Origin: Cryoendolithus antarcticus
Lineage: Eukaryota > Ascomycota > Dothideomycetes > Cladosporiales > Cladosporiaceae
Assembly: GCA_002077065.1 (NCBI GenBank)
Contig: NAJO01000016.1
Location: 310,001-374,000 of the forward strand
Length of the DNA stretch: 64,000 nt
Reading direction: 5' to 3'
The notes under the pieces were generated by a model. The model was not told the DNA's origin. It searched no databases and saw only the letters and a program-made list of their open reading frames with translations. This document shows, piece by piece, positions 42,101 through 52,809 of this stretch. A program made the position numbers and the translations under genes. Numbering within the stretch: position 1 is the stretch's first letter; each line of letters begins with the position of its first letter.

Positions 42101-42967
42101 GTAGGCAAATAGATCAAAGTCGCTGAAGTCCCGTATGGCGTTCGTCATGACTGGGAAGTCGGCCGAGCCAGGTGTATCGGGTGGCGAAGTGGTCACAGGA
42201 GCGTCGGTAAGTTGCTTCGATGAGGCATCTGGCTCGGCTTGTGCGGGAGGAGTGCAGAGTGGCTGAGCGATACGATCGACTGTCGTTGTCATGGGCAGAC
42301 TGATCGACCTGCCTATGCTGTTCCTTTTACTCGGCCGGTGTGCGTCGACTGTCGAAGTATTGCTCCAGACCACCTCCCTACGACACCTCCCCTCCAAGTA
42401 ACCCACCAAACACCCCTCCATGATCCTCCTCGTTCTCTCCAAATTTACAACCTCCCGTTTTCTGCCCTCGTCTTCCACCTCATTCCCGTTGCTGCCCAAG
42501 TTCACCTCATTCACAGTCAAACACCCCATACACCTGAATCTCCCCACCTCAGGCGGAACCCTACACCTCGCTCCACAACACGCACATCCCCGTTGCACCT
42601 TCCCGTCATCGTCGCCCTTTCCTGCTAGGGCGCGTCCGCTCACCTCCCGTTTCGGCAGAGCTTCGACCAGCACAGGGACCAGCCCTTCGTCGAGGGAGAC
42701 ATCTATGTCGTCCCTGCTGCCTGAGAGATTGCCTACACTCTTCTTGCGGGAGAAGAGGCGAGGCAGAGGATGTGAGACAGAGCGGTTGTGCGTGTGAGCT
42801 GGGCTGCCGCCTGCAGAAGTTCGAGGCCGGGGCAGAGGTTCGGTCGAGCTGGAGGTCGTGAGAGGCGGTCGAGGTAGAGGCTTAGACGAGGATGTGTAGC
42901 TTTGTGAGCGAGCAGAGGGCTGAGAAGAGGAGCCTGAGAGCAGGCGCGAGGACCAGGAGGGCGCCAT
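39167..42967 (-). CDS. HECT E3 ubiquitin ligase, HUL4-like
   Basis: Intronless 1266-aa protein starting MAPSWSSRLLSGSSSQP. The N-terminus is Ser/Pro-rich and disordered. A small Cys cluster (about residues 127-155; CACCGARCRVPP...CMGC) resembles a short zinc finger, as seen in HUL4-type ligases. The middle is helical. The C-terminal ~360 residues are a HECT domain: LRVQFAGEDGVDAGGLRKEW, LFLWDDESGCCWFNP, FLVGALLGLAIYNSTILDC, and the catalytic-cysteine motif ARTCFNQMLL at about residue 1234. HECT ligases take ubiquitin onto that cysteine and pass it to substrates. Substrates are unknown. The length and C-terminal layout fit the family well, and the catalytic residue is present. Confidence 0.9.
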   Translation of the reverse strand: MAPSWSSRLLSGSSSQPSARSQSYTSSSKPLPRPPLTTSSSTEPLPRPRTSAGGSPAHTHNRSVSHPLPRLFSRKKSVGNLSGSRDDIDVSLDEGLVPVLVEALPKREVSGRALAGKGDDDGKVQRGCACCGARCRVPPEVGRFRCMGCLTVNEVNLGSNGNEVEDEGRKREVVNLERTRRIMEGCLVGYLEGRCRREVVWSNTSTVDAHRPSKRNSIGRSISLPMTTTVDRIAQPLCTPPAQAEPDASSKQLTDAPVTTSPPDTPGSADFPVMTNAIRDFSDFDLFAYERRETPPPPKAKVPVSGPGPPAPHSLSPRRKPVPGQPTRKPPPPPLASMNKRAPSQNVRATGEINGERSSRRPLSPNAALDNTARERYDRTKLIFRPLEDYMASTFGSFDVLNASFSTIRELPLGRTRSESHISTPPPEPTVDFPSSPIDLLNGLDAKILLLGDIGENGSWWTGRVDRKMGPREIRRKKVGSGANKAVSSKSPNIDWAVLDQWYEVVHSAGEDWRSALPLLGAEYDQRRLDNEQEIQQIETDLAEAREHTIRTLLKITENLLKRPGKAIKQPEDIRWLLILLANPSLHAEQRRLRIKRAASTAAANGTQEFSSAKAAQRRPVILHDPRSPPRDAAATAHTGIIKRILGLLAHAPEPSARYLTTWFSRFDEAAFISNIDLVASFLTHRLTRRSTGKARRTKSMNVNDNGGLIPNLSNGAASTSVQLHSALGLAGSTSTKKRTYGDGDGGETEWAADWQLRAAAKMMSMLFAANDNFQGTRTATSLSGLDPTSTPSQLLVTNYFYTTLLDSASPALISDFKLWESLPSLPAARAKDKFAFCQYPFLLSLGAKIRILEFDARRQMELKAREAYFDSVVRARDGGQHFHLRVRRDCMVDDSLQQIASAVGAGGEDVKKGLRVQFAGEDGVDAGGLRKEWFLLLVREVFDADHGLFLWDDESGCCWFNPGTFETGEEYFLVGALLGLAIYNSTILDCRLPSFLWRKLLASAPSTPGSTATTPPMTYTLTDLAQLHPSLATGLQTLLTFSGDVQETYAWSFAAPISRYGTHTTYPLLPNGDDIPVTNANRTQFVDLYTRHLLDTSVTRQFEPFKRGFWTVCAGNALSLFRPEEVELLVRGSEEAEIDVDTLRAVAVYENFRSPLPSHPLLPTPSETVPLISWFWELFAEAPPSRQRKLLGFITGSDRIPALGAASLVLRIVAGGKGWGKESAERFPSARTCFNQMLLWGYESKAVLAERLWRAVEEGEGFGLK

Positions 42968-43672
42968 TGTGAAAGGGCGGACTAGTGATATCGAGTCAGG
43001 GCATGGTAATACAAGCTTGTCCAGATCACTCCATCCAGTGTCCGATATCCGAGATCATGCGGTCTTGAGTTCCCTACGGACTCCCATCGAAATCATGTAG
43101 CAGCGATATCTCTTGCCCAGCTTCACTTCGTGCATATGCGACTTTCGCAGACCCCCTAGAAGTCGTATACGCGTCCGTCTCGTATCGCCCAGTCCGCTTT
43201 AGCCGTGCTCCCAAGCTCTCAATACTGCTACTCCGCTACCTCTTCCCTATCTGCTTAAGTCCTCAGCATCACAGCTTCACTTGAACAGTCGATAAAGCAG
43301 ACCCTCCAGCAAGCGATATCTTTCACGAAAGATGCCTCGGACTAATCGAAGTCAATGAATGTTTGGCGCAAGCCACATGTACTGTAACATCGTACCTTAC
43401 CGCCGAGTAATCCGGGGTAATGAAGAGAGGGCAATGTGGGGCAACGGGCGTGTCAGGGTGTCGAGATCGACGAGATGATACAGGAATAGAATGCTGAAGC
43501 AATGATGGATGGACTATTTGGATACGTATATGGCACAAACTCACTACATGTACATCGTGAATTCATAGACTGGGTATATAGCCGCCGCTCCGCCAGAACG
43601 CCTTCAAACACATGCTCACGAACGCCTGCTCGTACATCATCAACCTCCCATCGACCGTGAAAGGAGCTGTAG
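42968..43672. other. Intergenic region
   Basis: 705 bp upstream of the HECT ligase and downstream of the BTB gene. It contains the ligase promoter. Only short unsupported frames are present. Confidence 0.5.
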
Positions 43673-45187
43673 TCATTCCTCCCAAGGCCACTCCCCGTCC
43701 CCGACCCTCGTGCAAGTCAAATACCCCAGCGCCACCCCATCACCTCCAGCACTCCCATCGAGCTCGAGGAAGCTCCGACAAATCGGCCTGACAATCTCCC
43801 TAGCCAGATTGCGCAGCTCCTCGACCTTTCGCTCAAAGCGCCGCAAATTGTCCCGTGTGTATAGGTCAGGCGAGAGCTTGAGGAAGCGCTTGCAGTCGTC
43901 GCGACCGAGGCCGGGGAGAGGCGCGGAGCAGAGGGTGCGGAAGAGCCGACCGCTCGTGGACTGGGCGGGTCGTGGGGGTTGAGTACCAGCAGATGACAGT
44001 GGCTTGAGGATCGGTGTTGGTGCCGAGGTGGCATTCTCAGCAACCCAAGAGCGGAAGAATGAGACGGCTAGCCATGCCAGGTAGTCCGTAGCGGGCGTCA
44101 CACGGTCGCCTCTCGGATTTGTAAAGGAGAGGCGCCACAGCTTCGCCTCAACGCGGGACTTGGCTTCCTCGAGATCTTCGTGCTTGTCCTCGATTAGGTC
44201 CAGCACAGCGGTATCGACCTGGTTCTGTAGCGAAGACTGTGCTAATGGCCACTGACCAACTACGTGGATGAGAGCTTCGGCGAAGATCGTGCGTGAGCGA
44301 GCGAGGTAGCCTAGCTTGAGGTAGGACGGCGGGTACTTCGCGATCTGTTTGTATAGTCTTGCGCCAAAGCGGAGGAGATGGTGGTCTACTCGCGTGCCGG
44401 CTATGGGGAGCGCGTCGTACATGTCTGCTAGGTGTAGCAGGGCTTTACACTCTGTGTATGCTGTGGCGATGTTTGAGATCGAGAGCGATGGCGGATACTG
44501 GTACATGATCCGGAAGAGGTTGTCATAGTCCTTCAGTATCTCGTCATCGGGATTTGCAGGTGGCTGACTTGCTGAGGGCAGCGAATTGATAGATAGGGCG
44601 GAGAAATTCGACATGCTGCGTGAGAAGGCTGCGCTTGTGCCTGTAGGCTTGGGACGGATCACAGGCGGAGGGAGGGTTTCTGATCCTGCAAAGATAGATG
44701 GTGGTGCCACATCTTGTACCAGCATAGGCACATCCTCCGTGCCAGCAGACTGCCAGTCAAGAGTGTAACGCCATCGCTTGCCCGGCTGCTGTTCAAATGA
44801 TGGTCTACGTTCCTGACTAGGAGCACGTGATCCTCCCTCCCCAATCGTTACTAGTCCTCCAGTGCGACTCCACTCTGGCCTTGTCCCCGCCCCGAAGAAG
44901 GCTGAACACTGACTGAGTATCAAGCGATGGAGGAGGTAGCGCTTCTCCTGCCTCCCATCGGCGCTCGTAAGCACGATCTCGACATCGCCGGTACTCGAGA
45001 AAATCGGAAACTCGTTCTGCGGGAGGTATGCACTCGAGCCTCCACTGCGACCATGGCGGTGTCTCCTAGCCGTTGATCGCCCAGATGTGACTGAGGATGC
45101 TCTCACTGATGACAAAGGTGCGGTCGAGGAAGGGGCCGGGAGTGGTAGGTCGGCGTACGAAGCGGCGGGCCGGTAGTGAGAGACCAT
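43673..45187 (-). CDS. BTB/POZ-domain protein
   Basis: Intronless 504-aa protein starting MVSHYRPAASYADLPL. A Ser/Arg/His-rich leader is followed by a BTB/POZ domain: GDVEIVLTSADGRQEKRYLL followed by HRLILSQCSAFFGAGT (about residues 68-103). It is interrupted by a Ser/Pro-rich insert and then continues with the helical part DEILKDYDNLFRIMYQYPPS and ALLHLADMYDALPIAG. The C-terminal half is helical with a probable extension of the BTB fold. Such proteins act as dimerising adaptors, often for cullin-3 ligases or chromatin factors, but no partner domain (Kelch, zinc finger) is seen. The start lies 532 bp from the RPL15 start on the opposite strand. Confidence 0.8.
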   Translation of the reverse strand: MVSHYRPAASYADLPLPAPSSTAPLSSVRASSVTSGRSTARRHRHGRSGGSSAYLPQNEFPIFSSTGDVEIVLTSADGRQEKRYLLHRLILSQCSAFFGAGTRPEWSRTGGLVTIGEGGSRAPSQERRPSFEQQPGKRWRYTLDWQSAGTEDVPMLVQDVAPPSIFAGSETLPPPVIRPKPTGTSAAFSRSMSNFSALSINSLPSASQPPANPDDEILKDYDNLFRIMYQYPPSLSISNIATAYTECKALLHLADMYDALPIAGTRVDHHLLRFGARLYKQIAKYPPSYLKLGYLARSRTIFAEALIHVVGQWPLAQSSLQNQVDTAVLDLIEDKHEDLEEAKSRVEAKLWRLSFTNPRGDRVTPATDYLAWLAVSFFRSWVAENATSAPTPILKPLSSAGTQPPRPAQSTSGRLFRTLCSAPLPGLGRDDCKRFLKLSPDLYTRDNLRRFERKVEELRNLAREIVRPICRSFLELDGSAGGDGVALGYLTCTRVGDGEWPWEE

Positions 45188-45719
45188 GGTCCTGCAATGG
45201 TCTCTTCTGCGCAGCCAGGTCTATGCGTCCTGCTGGTGTTCTGAATTGCCCTCGATACCTGCCTTGGATGAGGCTCATGCTAGAGCGCGTCGTCTACGCA
45301 TCGCGACAACGGTTCTAGTATCGCGATTGTCCTGTCCAGCTCAAGCGAGTGAACAACAAACCTCTGCGCTCTACATCATGCGCCAACCAGTTATTCCCTT
45401 GCGACACTCGAAGTTGAGAAGGCCTTGATCGTGGCGAAGCATCTTTGCAATCTGATTGGCCCTGTGGCGCTACGGGACGAGCCATCGCGAATCTTGGCAC
45501 TCGCACTCGTCCACCTAAAATTTGTCGAAGCACCACCATATCGAGCGCTCGACAGACGAAGGACCTCACTTCACGACCATCGACAACCGCAAAGGTACGA
45601 AATGCTATTGGGAGAGATGTTGCTGGAGTAGACATGTCCACGGATCTTGTCGCGCAGCTCTTACCCACAACACAGCTCCATGAAGCCACCAGGAGCATTG
45701 GCTAACACTACACGTACAG
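45188..45719. promoter_or_regulatory. Bidirectional promoter, BTB gene / RPL15
   Basis: 532 bp between divergent starts. RPL15's ATG directly follows an ACAG, which suggests an intron in its 5' UTR ending at 45719; a donor was not fixed. CT-rich and palindromic words are present but no specific ribosomal-protein box was proved. Confidence 0.45.
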
Positions 45720-46523
45720 ATGGGCGCCCACAAGTATCTCGAGGAGTTGCAGAAGAAGAAGCAGAGCGATGTCATGCGCTTCCTGCTCCGCGTTCGCTGC
45801 TGGGAGGTACGACACAACACAACCACACCCTGATGAGAGCGGCATAAGACTGGCGAGACACTCCCTTCACTGGGAAGCCTCGCCCAGTTTGTGTCTTGAT
45901 CGTACTCGTTGAACATTTGCTGAGAGTACTTTCATACAGCTCCGCCAGTTGAACGTCATTCACCGCGCATCCCGCCCCAGTCGTCCGGACAAGGCCCGCC
46001 GTCTGGGTTACAAAGCGAAGCAAGGCTTCGTCATCTACCGCGCGCGTGTGCGTCGTGGTGGCCGCAAGAGGCCTGCGCCTAAGGGTGCTACCTACGGTAT
46101 GTCCACCGTCTTGATGCCTCACTAGAGCCACAGTCATACTAACACCCCACCCCAGGCAAGCCCACCAATCAGGGTATCAACCAGCTCAAGTACCAACGCT
46201 CTCTCAAATCCACCGCCGAGGAGCGTGTCGGCCGCCGCTGCGCCAACCTCCGCGTCCTGAACTCCTACTGGATCAACCAGGACAGCACCTACAAGTACTA
46301 CGAGGTCATCCTTGTGGACCCGCAGCACAAGGCCATCCGCCGCGATGCCCGCATCAACTGGATCGTGAACCCCGTGCACAAGCACCGCGAGAGCCGTGGC
46401 TTGACTGCTACGGGCAAGGCGAGTCGTGGGCTGGGCAAGGGCCACAAGTACAATAAGACGACTGCTGGCCGCAGGAAGACGTGGAAGAGGCACAACACTC
46501 TGTCGCTATGGAGGTACAGGTAG
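45720..46523 (+). CDS. RPL15: 60S ribosomal protein L15
   Basis: Three exons, 45720-45806, 45940-46096 and 46156-46523, with introns of 133 nt (GTACGA...ACAG) and 59 nt (GTATGT...CCAG); 203 aa, the normal eL15 length. The protein begins [20 protein letters not shown], passes [20 protein letters not shown] and [20 protein letters not shown], and ends [15 protein letters not shown]. eL15 is a core protein of the large ribosomal subunit. Splice phases and family sequence agree exactly, so the model is firm. Early introns and a probable 5'-UTR intron are usual for fungal ribosomal protein genes. Confidence 0.97.
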
Positions 46524-47572
46524 ATGTTGCAAGGAGTGGTCGAAGTGGTGGCCGGACTTGCTACCAAAGTCACGTCAGCAATGTGTGCAGCTGCATGGTT
46601 CACACGTCGGCACGAAGGTGGCATTCGCCATGTGTCAGACCCGCTGAGCTGTCCAGCAATCAGTCAAGCGTGGTGCCAGCGTCAATCGACACAAGAACGA
46701 ATAGCATTGCGCACACAAGCGGTATTGAGGATGACTTGATCAGCTTTTGCACCGTACGTTCCCATGTCGGCGCAGGTCTTGCCTCCTTTGTGATTCACGG
46801 TCCTGGGTCATCCGATATGCACCAAGTTTGAAAACACTTCCGGCTTTTATTGTTACAATTCTGACCATCTGACGCTCCTCAACGCCGCGACGTCGTCCAT
46901 TATTGTTCATCCGATCTCCAACACATGGCCACTTTCTCGTGAGATCCCACCTTACATGGCCCGTCATGGATCATCTTAATTCTCTAATCCATCATCTCAC
47001 CCGAACATCAGCAAATGCCCACCAGCACTTTATCCGACACCTTTGCCAAGGTTCGGCGTTCTCGCCAAATTCCCGGCGCCAAAGCCATGCACGGCAGAAG
47101 GTTTCATGCAGATATCCCTGTCGTTTCAGGGGATGCGTTGCGCCACTGCAGAGATACGTTCCCAGTCGATAGTGGCCGATAACCCGAAGCCCTGCACTAA
47201 CAGGTTTGGCGTTCTTGGGGAGACGCGGGTAGTTGGAGGGTGACGACGACTGGCTTGTGTGGTTGACGGATTGATCTCACGTTCATTTGACTATTGCTAC
47301 CTGGCGCTCGTTTGCTCGTGATCTAGTTTGGCATTGGCACTGGAAAGCACGAGGACTATACTCCGGAAAGCACGAGGGCGGACTATCTGAATTGTGCATT
47401 GGCAGAGGACTCGTTGAGCGAGTTTGCTTGGAGGCATTGGAATCACGAGAAGACTGCTGGCAGGACTGGAGCAAACATACGGTGCTCAAAAGAAGTCAAG
47501 GACATCTCTCGACTCGACTTTCCACTCCACCATCGAACTATCACCCATTGGTTTCAAACACCAACCGCAATT
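46524..47572. other. Intergenic region
   Basis: About 1.05 kb. A direct repeat GGAAAGCACGAGG occurs at about 47341 and 47364, in the likely promoter or leader of the sulfotransferase-like gene. No gene is supported. Confidence 0.45.
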
Positions 47573-48545
47573 ATGGCCTTCCAACCCTACACCCCCAAGC
47601 CCATAACCGACATCTTCACCAACGACACCGACATCAACCGCCGCGAATGCCGTCGCGTGGTCCCCATGCGCGTCCTAGCGCTAGGTCTCGGCCGCACAGG
47701 AACAGCCTGTAAGTTCCCTCACGCTGGGTAAGTGTTCAATGGCGCTGTACTGACTGGCGCAGCCCTCCGCACCGCCCTCAAAACTCTCGGCTTCGACGAC
47801 TGCTACCACATGATGTCCGCCTCCGTAGAGAACCCTCCGGACTGCCTGATGTGGTCCGACGCGCTCGCCTCGAAATACGACAAGAAAGGCACATTCGGAC
47901 GCGAGCAATGGGACAGCTTGCTCGGCCACTGTCAGGCGGTGTGTGACTGGCCGGCTGTGGCGTTCGCGAAAGAGCTCATCGAGGCGTATCCGGAGGCGAA
48001 AGTGCTGGTCACGACGAGGGATGTGGATAGTTGGCACGCGAGCACGATGAAGACTGTGAATTGGAGGGCAACGGAATCAGAGTTGAAGCTGGTGAGTAGG
48101 TTTGATTGGGGGGCGGGATTGTATCAGCCGATGTTGAGTAGTGAGTTTACCGATTCACAGCGCAAGTTACAGCAGGATCAGAGTGCGCTAACGAGTACGA
48201 CTAGAATTCTGGCACGAGTTCTGGGACCACGACTTCGAGAAACACGGCAAGCGCCGCTTCGTCGAATACTACGATGAGATCCGCTCCCTCGTTCCCGCAG
48301 AGAATTTCCTCGAGTACAAGATGGGCGAGGGCTGGAAACCTCTCTGCGACTTCTTGGAAGTGCCAGTACCCGAAGGCCTGTCTTTCCCACGCACGAACGA
48401 CACCGACGGCTTCGTGGACCGATGTAAGCGCAGGAACCGGATGCAGATGATGAATGTGCTTTTCCGGGCTACGGTCGTGGGAGGGAGTTTGGCGGCTGTG
48501 GTGTTGGGGGTTACGATGAGTGTGCGAAGGTTTTGGAGACGATGA
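47573..48545 (+). CDS. Sulfotransferase-like P-loop protein (Sulfotransfer_4 type)
   Basis: Three exons, 47573-47708, 47763-48140 and 48205-48545; introns of 54 and 64 nt (GTAAGT...GCAG; GTGAGT...CTAG) close the frame to 284 aa. The nucleotide/PAPS-binding loop is VLALGLGRTGTASLRTALKT (about residues 34-53), followed by DWPAVAFAKELIEAYPEAKV and LVTTRDVDSWHASTM, the usual 3'-phosphate-binding region of this group, then FWHEFWDHDFEKHGKRRF. A C-terminal hydrophobic helix (VLFRATVVGGSLAAVVLGVT) suggests a membrane anchor. The family is common in fungi, often annotated loosely as NAD-dependent epimerase or sulfotransferase; the acceptor is unknown. Confidence 0.82.
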
Positions 48546-49650
48546 TGTGGTGGTCGTGCAGGGGGTGAGAGGTGTGCTGTACGAGATCGGGTGGAGGTGG
48601 TTTGACGTTGACGGAGCGGCTGTGCGATGTTACAGCCGGGTGGAGTTTGTGAAATTTCGTGGAGTCTCTTGAGGCGCATCTGGGTTGACAATGGGTCATG
48701 GAAGGTCATTACGGTATACACTCTGGGTACAGGTCGGCGAGGCTGAAATGCGCATGTGCGACTACATGTATATCGGCAACAGAAATTGCAGTACAGATCT
48801 GGAAGCTCGCTTATAGACCATCTCGGAAGACGACTTCAGGGTGTAAGCTTCAGCCAGCGTAGAGTACACACTACAATCCATACTGACGACCATTGTTGTT
48901 GCGTGCGACCCATTCGGGTCTCGTATGCCTAGTTTCCACGACTGGTATCCCGTATTCACGATCCTCCCGTCATGAACACGAAGACTTTCGGATCCTTTCA
49001 TCGCTTCCATCACTTCCATCACTTAGACTTCCAAAGCAACTTCCCCATCCAGCACTCGCAAACTCTCACCCGAACACCCCCGCCATTTCTTGCATAACGC
49101 CAAGTCGGCACTCAAACGCCGTGGGCGCGTGGCTTCTGCAGGGGCAATCCTCTATTCGCAGCGCGCTAGCAGCTAGAAAGTGAGGTCAGCGTGTGGAATT
49201 CAGGAGGTCGATAAAACGTTGTGCTGCCATTGGGCGGAGGGGTCGACGAGTTACGAGACGGTGATGGTGAGGAAAAGTCTTGAAGTGATGTGTGAGATTG
49301 TGTGAGACATTCACTTGGACGTACTCGACTGTCACTACCTGGAGCAGAGAAGTTCTTGGTGTATTCGGGGCCGCTGTTTCGACCTGACGACGCCGACGAC
49401 CCGCTACCCGTGCGATTCACTTGTCCCGTTATCCCATACCCTGGTCGAATTCCTGGCACGACTCTCACTCGCTACTCTGTATAGTATCCCGATCGCCCAG
49501 GCGAGCAAGCGGGTCATTCACTGTATCTACACTGGCCTCGCTTGGCCGAGTTGAAGATTCGACATTAAGGCTGGCTGTTGCGTGCTTGATGCTCTTTCGA
49601 TGTGGTAGAGAGGTATAACTGCTTTGGATTCTGTGCGATTGGATTTAGCG
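48546..49650. other. Intergenic region
   Basis: About 1.1 kb without a supported gene. It contains the promoter of the arylsulfotransferase-like gene. Confidence 0.45.
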
Positions 49651-51804
49651 ATGCTCTTTGCGTTTCATGACTGGAGGAGAACAGGAGGATGGGGGTGGTG
49701 GGCAGCTGTGGTGGTGGGATTGGGATTGGTCAGGGAGGGAAAAGGGCAGTTGAATAATGAGACGAGTCCGACCTCGCAGTTCCGATCGGTAGGTCTACAG
49801 TTCTCCAGCGATGTCAAGATAGATCAGACCCAGCACCACGGTCAGGACTCGAAGTCAATGCAATGCTGACCTTTCCAACAGCGACCAGACCTCCACCCTC
49901 CAATCCTTAATATCACAATCCTGGACCCCCTTCGAGTAAGCCCTGGGTACAATTTCATTGCGCCATACCGAAACGTTGATCCCGGTCCCTACATCTACGA
50001 TAATGTTGGCAACCTGGTGTGGTCTGGCGCTGGCTCCAGCGGGCCCAAAACAGCCCACGCACCGCGGCCATGCGATTACAGGGGCGAGGTGCATCTATGC
50101 TACTTCCAAGGCGAGCAGCATCAGGGCTTCGCACGAGGTCATGGCGTAATAATGGATAAGCACTACAGGATCGTGAAGACTGTGGAGAGCTCTGGCGCGG
50201 GCGCGAGTAGCGATATGCATGAGTTCAAGATCACTCCATTCTCGAACGGGACGAGCGCGTTGATGACGGTGTATCAGCCAAGACAGTACGATCTGACGAC
50301 GAACCCGAGGTTTAATGTAAGACATGGGATGGGGTGGATAGTGGAGGGTGTATTCCAGGAGGTGGAGATTGAGACGGGGAGGGTGATCTTCGAATGGCGG
50401 TCGCTGGATCACGTTGACCCGGGAGAGAGCTGGACGATGCCGAGTTCGACGGACACGAGTGGCGATGGGTTGCATGAGCAGAGTCCGTGGGACTACTTCC
50501 ATCTGAACAGTATCGACAAGAACATGGACGGGGATTATCTGCTTTCGGCGCGGCATGTGAGTGCGATGTACAAGATTTCTGGAGTCGATGGGCATATCAT
50601 GTGGCAGCTTGGAGGCGCGAACCCGACTTTCCAGCAGACTAACTTTAATTTCTCGTATCAGCATCACGCGAGATGGGTGAGCGAGGATGCGACTCATACG
50701 GTGATGTCGTTCTACGATAACGCGTCGAACACTTTCAACAAAACTGGTGAATTCTCGCATGGCTGGATCATATTGCTAGATCACGTCAACAACACTGCGT
50801 CGATGGTCAAAGAGTGGGGAGCGCCAGAGCCAGAGGGCGGTCTGCTATCCGGATCGCAGGGGAATCTCCAGCTTTTACCGAATGGAGGCGCGCATATAGG
50901 CTGGGGCGAGCACGCCTACTTCTCTGAGCACGACACGGACGGGAACGTGGTGCTGTACGCGAAGGTGGCTGATCGACTAAGTAACGTCATGATATATCGC
51001 TCTGGGAAGTACAATTGGACTGCGCAGCCGTTGACCAAACCCGCAATGTGGGCGTTCAGTCGTTTGGGCAGCGAGGAAAGCGGCATGCACGTCTGGGTGA
51101 GCTGGAATGGCGCGACCGAAGTGCGAGGTTGGAACTTCTTTGCAGGAAACTCGTCTACCGGACCTTGGAAATACATCGGCAACGCGACGAAGCCTGGTTT
51201 TGAAACGGAGTTTACGTCTGGCAAAGTCTGGCCTTGGTCCTATGCTGAAGCTCTCGACTTCAGCGGCGCAGTGTTGGAGCGCTCGGTGATTCAGCGTACC
51301 TTTGTCCCTTCACCAAGCTTACTGCCGTTCTGCAATAATCGTGGATGTGACCTCAGCGAGAAGACGCCGGAGAACCTGACGGTAGCTTACGAGACCTCCT
51401 GGCCCGTGGACGCGAAGTGGCTGTCTCCCAACCGCGGGTTCGATACGTCTCATTACTATCAGGACTCTCCCCTAGCCCTAATTCGCCACACCTGGGTCTT
51501 CACATTCGCCTGGATCGTCCTCGGCCTCGCGTTCCTGAGCGGAGGCGTCTGGGGCGGTATGAGGGCTTTGCAACACCCCAAGCGATCTTCTTCGTTAAGG
51601 AAGGACACGCAGCTTGGTAATTACGCAGAGGCCTGGAGACCTAGCAGGGGGAGAAATGTGGTTGAGACGTTGCAAGGGTGGAAAGAGGAACTTGAGAAAT
51701 CTGAGCTTGGGAATAGATTTCTTGGAAGATACAGTCGCGTTGGGGAGCGGGAAATGGAGGGCGATTGGAGTGAGGCTAGTAGTGGGAGCTCGAGGATGCC
51801 TTAG
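49651..51804 (+). CDS. Arylsulfotransferase (ASST)-like membrane protein
   Basis: Two exons, 49651-49788 and 49882-51804, with a 93-nt intron (GTAGGT...ACAG) that joins FRS to RPDLHPPILNITILDPLR; 686 aa. The N-terminus has a signal/anchor segment (GWWAAVVVGLGLV). The luminal or extracellular part shows family motifs: VSPGYNFIAPYRNVDPGPYI, YDNVGNLVWSG, GHGVIMDKHYRIVKTVES, DMHEFKITP, GVFQEVEIETGRVIFEWRSL, DYFHLNSIDKNMDGDYLLSA and RHVSAMYKISGVDG, which are repeated propeller-like strands. A second membrane segment (TWVFTFAWIVLGLAFLSGGV) precedes a basic cytosolic tail. Bacterial ASST moves sulfate between phenols; the fungal proteins are uncharacterised, so the activity is only suggested. Many N-x-S/T sites fit secretion-pathway processing. 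Confidence 0.85.
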
Positions 51805-52809
51805 GAAGACATTTCCGGGGTGCTGATACTAGGCTTGGTGGGGAGCGGGTGTCTGTATGGTGGCATAGTAATGGAAGGCGTTGTGGGGAGATACTGTTGG
51901 CATTGCATGGAGTGGCTGGCATGAGAGGAAACCTTGTATATACCCGGATTGCATGATGGGCGTTGATCTACTACATGGGATAGACAAAATGTAGCATTAC
52001 ACCTCTTCATGTTCGTGAGCAATCCGTTCTGGCTTTCCTCGAACATCAAAGCCCACGCACATCGCGTTCTTCGATAATGTCCGAGTCGAACGTCCTTCCT
52101 CACCTCTACGCCGATATCAAAGAAGACAGGACCGGATAACACGGCCTTGGCACATCGACCTCCATTCAAATTCCCTTCTATCCGACCTCCGTAGCCATCT
52201 TGTTACAAGTAGATTGTAACGTATCGTTACCACCCGCGCGGCAGCGGTGTCTCGTCCGCAGCTTGGACTCTTTGCGATACTGTCCATCTTCGGCAGTCCC
52301 CCCGGGCATGTCCACATCCACCAGTTTTAGTTCTTCTAGCAGCAAGCCCTGCCAAGCTCACAGGTTTGCGTGGCCATTGCCCTCCATCGTCTCTCATTCG
52401 CTCTCTGCACCTTCTATTCCTGCCGTTGCTGACGATCCTCTTCGTACTGCTAACACTTAGGGCAAGGGCTTGGATTTGCAGCTGACGACGATTGTCTCGT
52501 TGCGCAGCAACCAGCATCGGACTTTCGCGCGACGTTTCACCCGGTGTAGCAGACTTCACGACTTCTTGGATCCACGGAGCTAGCTGCAATGCGTGGATGT
52601 CGGCACCTTGACTGGTAGCCACGACATTTGGACTTGCAACTATTGTACATTATTTGCTACTTCCTGGGCTGTTGCGTTGGGTGGGCGTTCTTGCTTTGGA
52701 CTCCGCGTTGGACAGCGGACCATTGACATTGCGTCTGTACTACATCGTGCAAGGACGGTCCGCTTCAGTAGGAACTTGGTCATCACAGGAAGTGTCATCC
52801 GCCGCTCCT
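51805..52809. other. Intergenic region
   Basis: About 1 kb between two plus-strand genes. The MFS frame is open back to a TTG at 52654, which is not a likely start. Probably promoter and 5' UTR of the MFS gene. Confidence 0.45.
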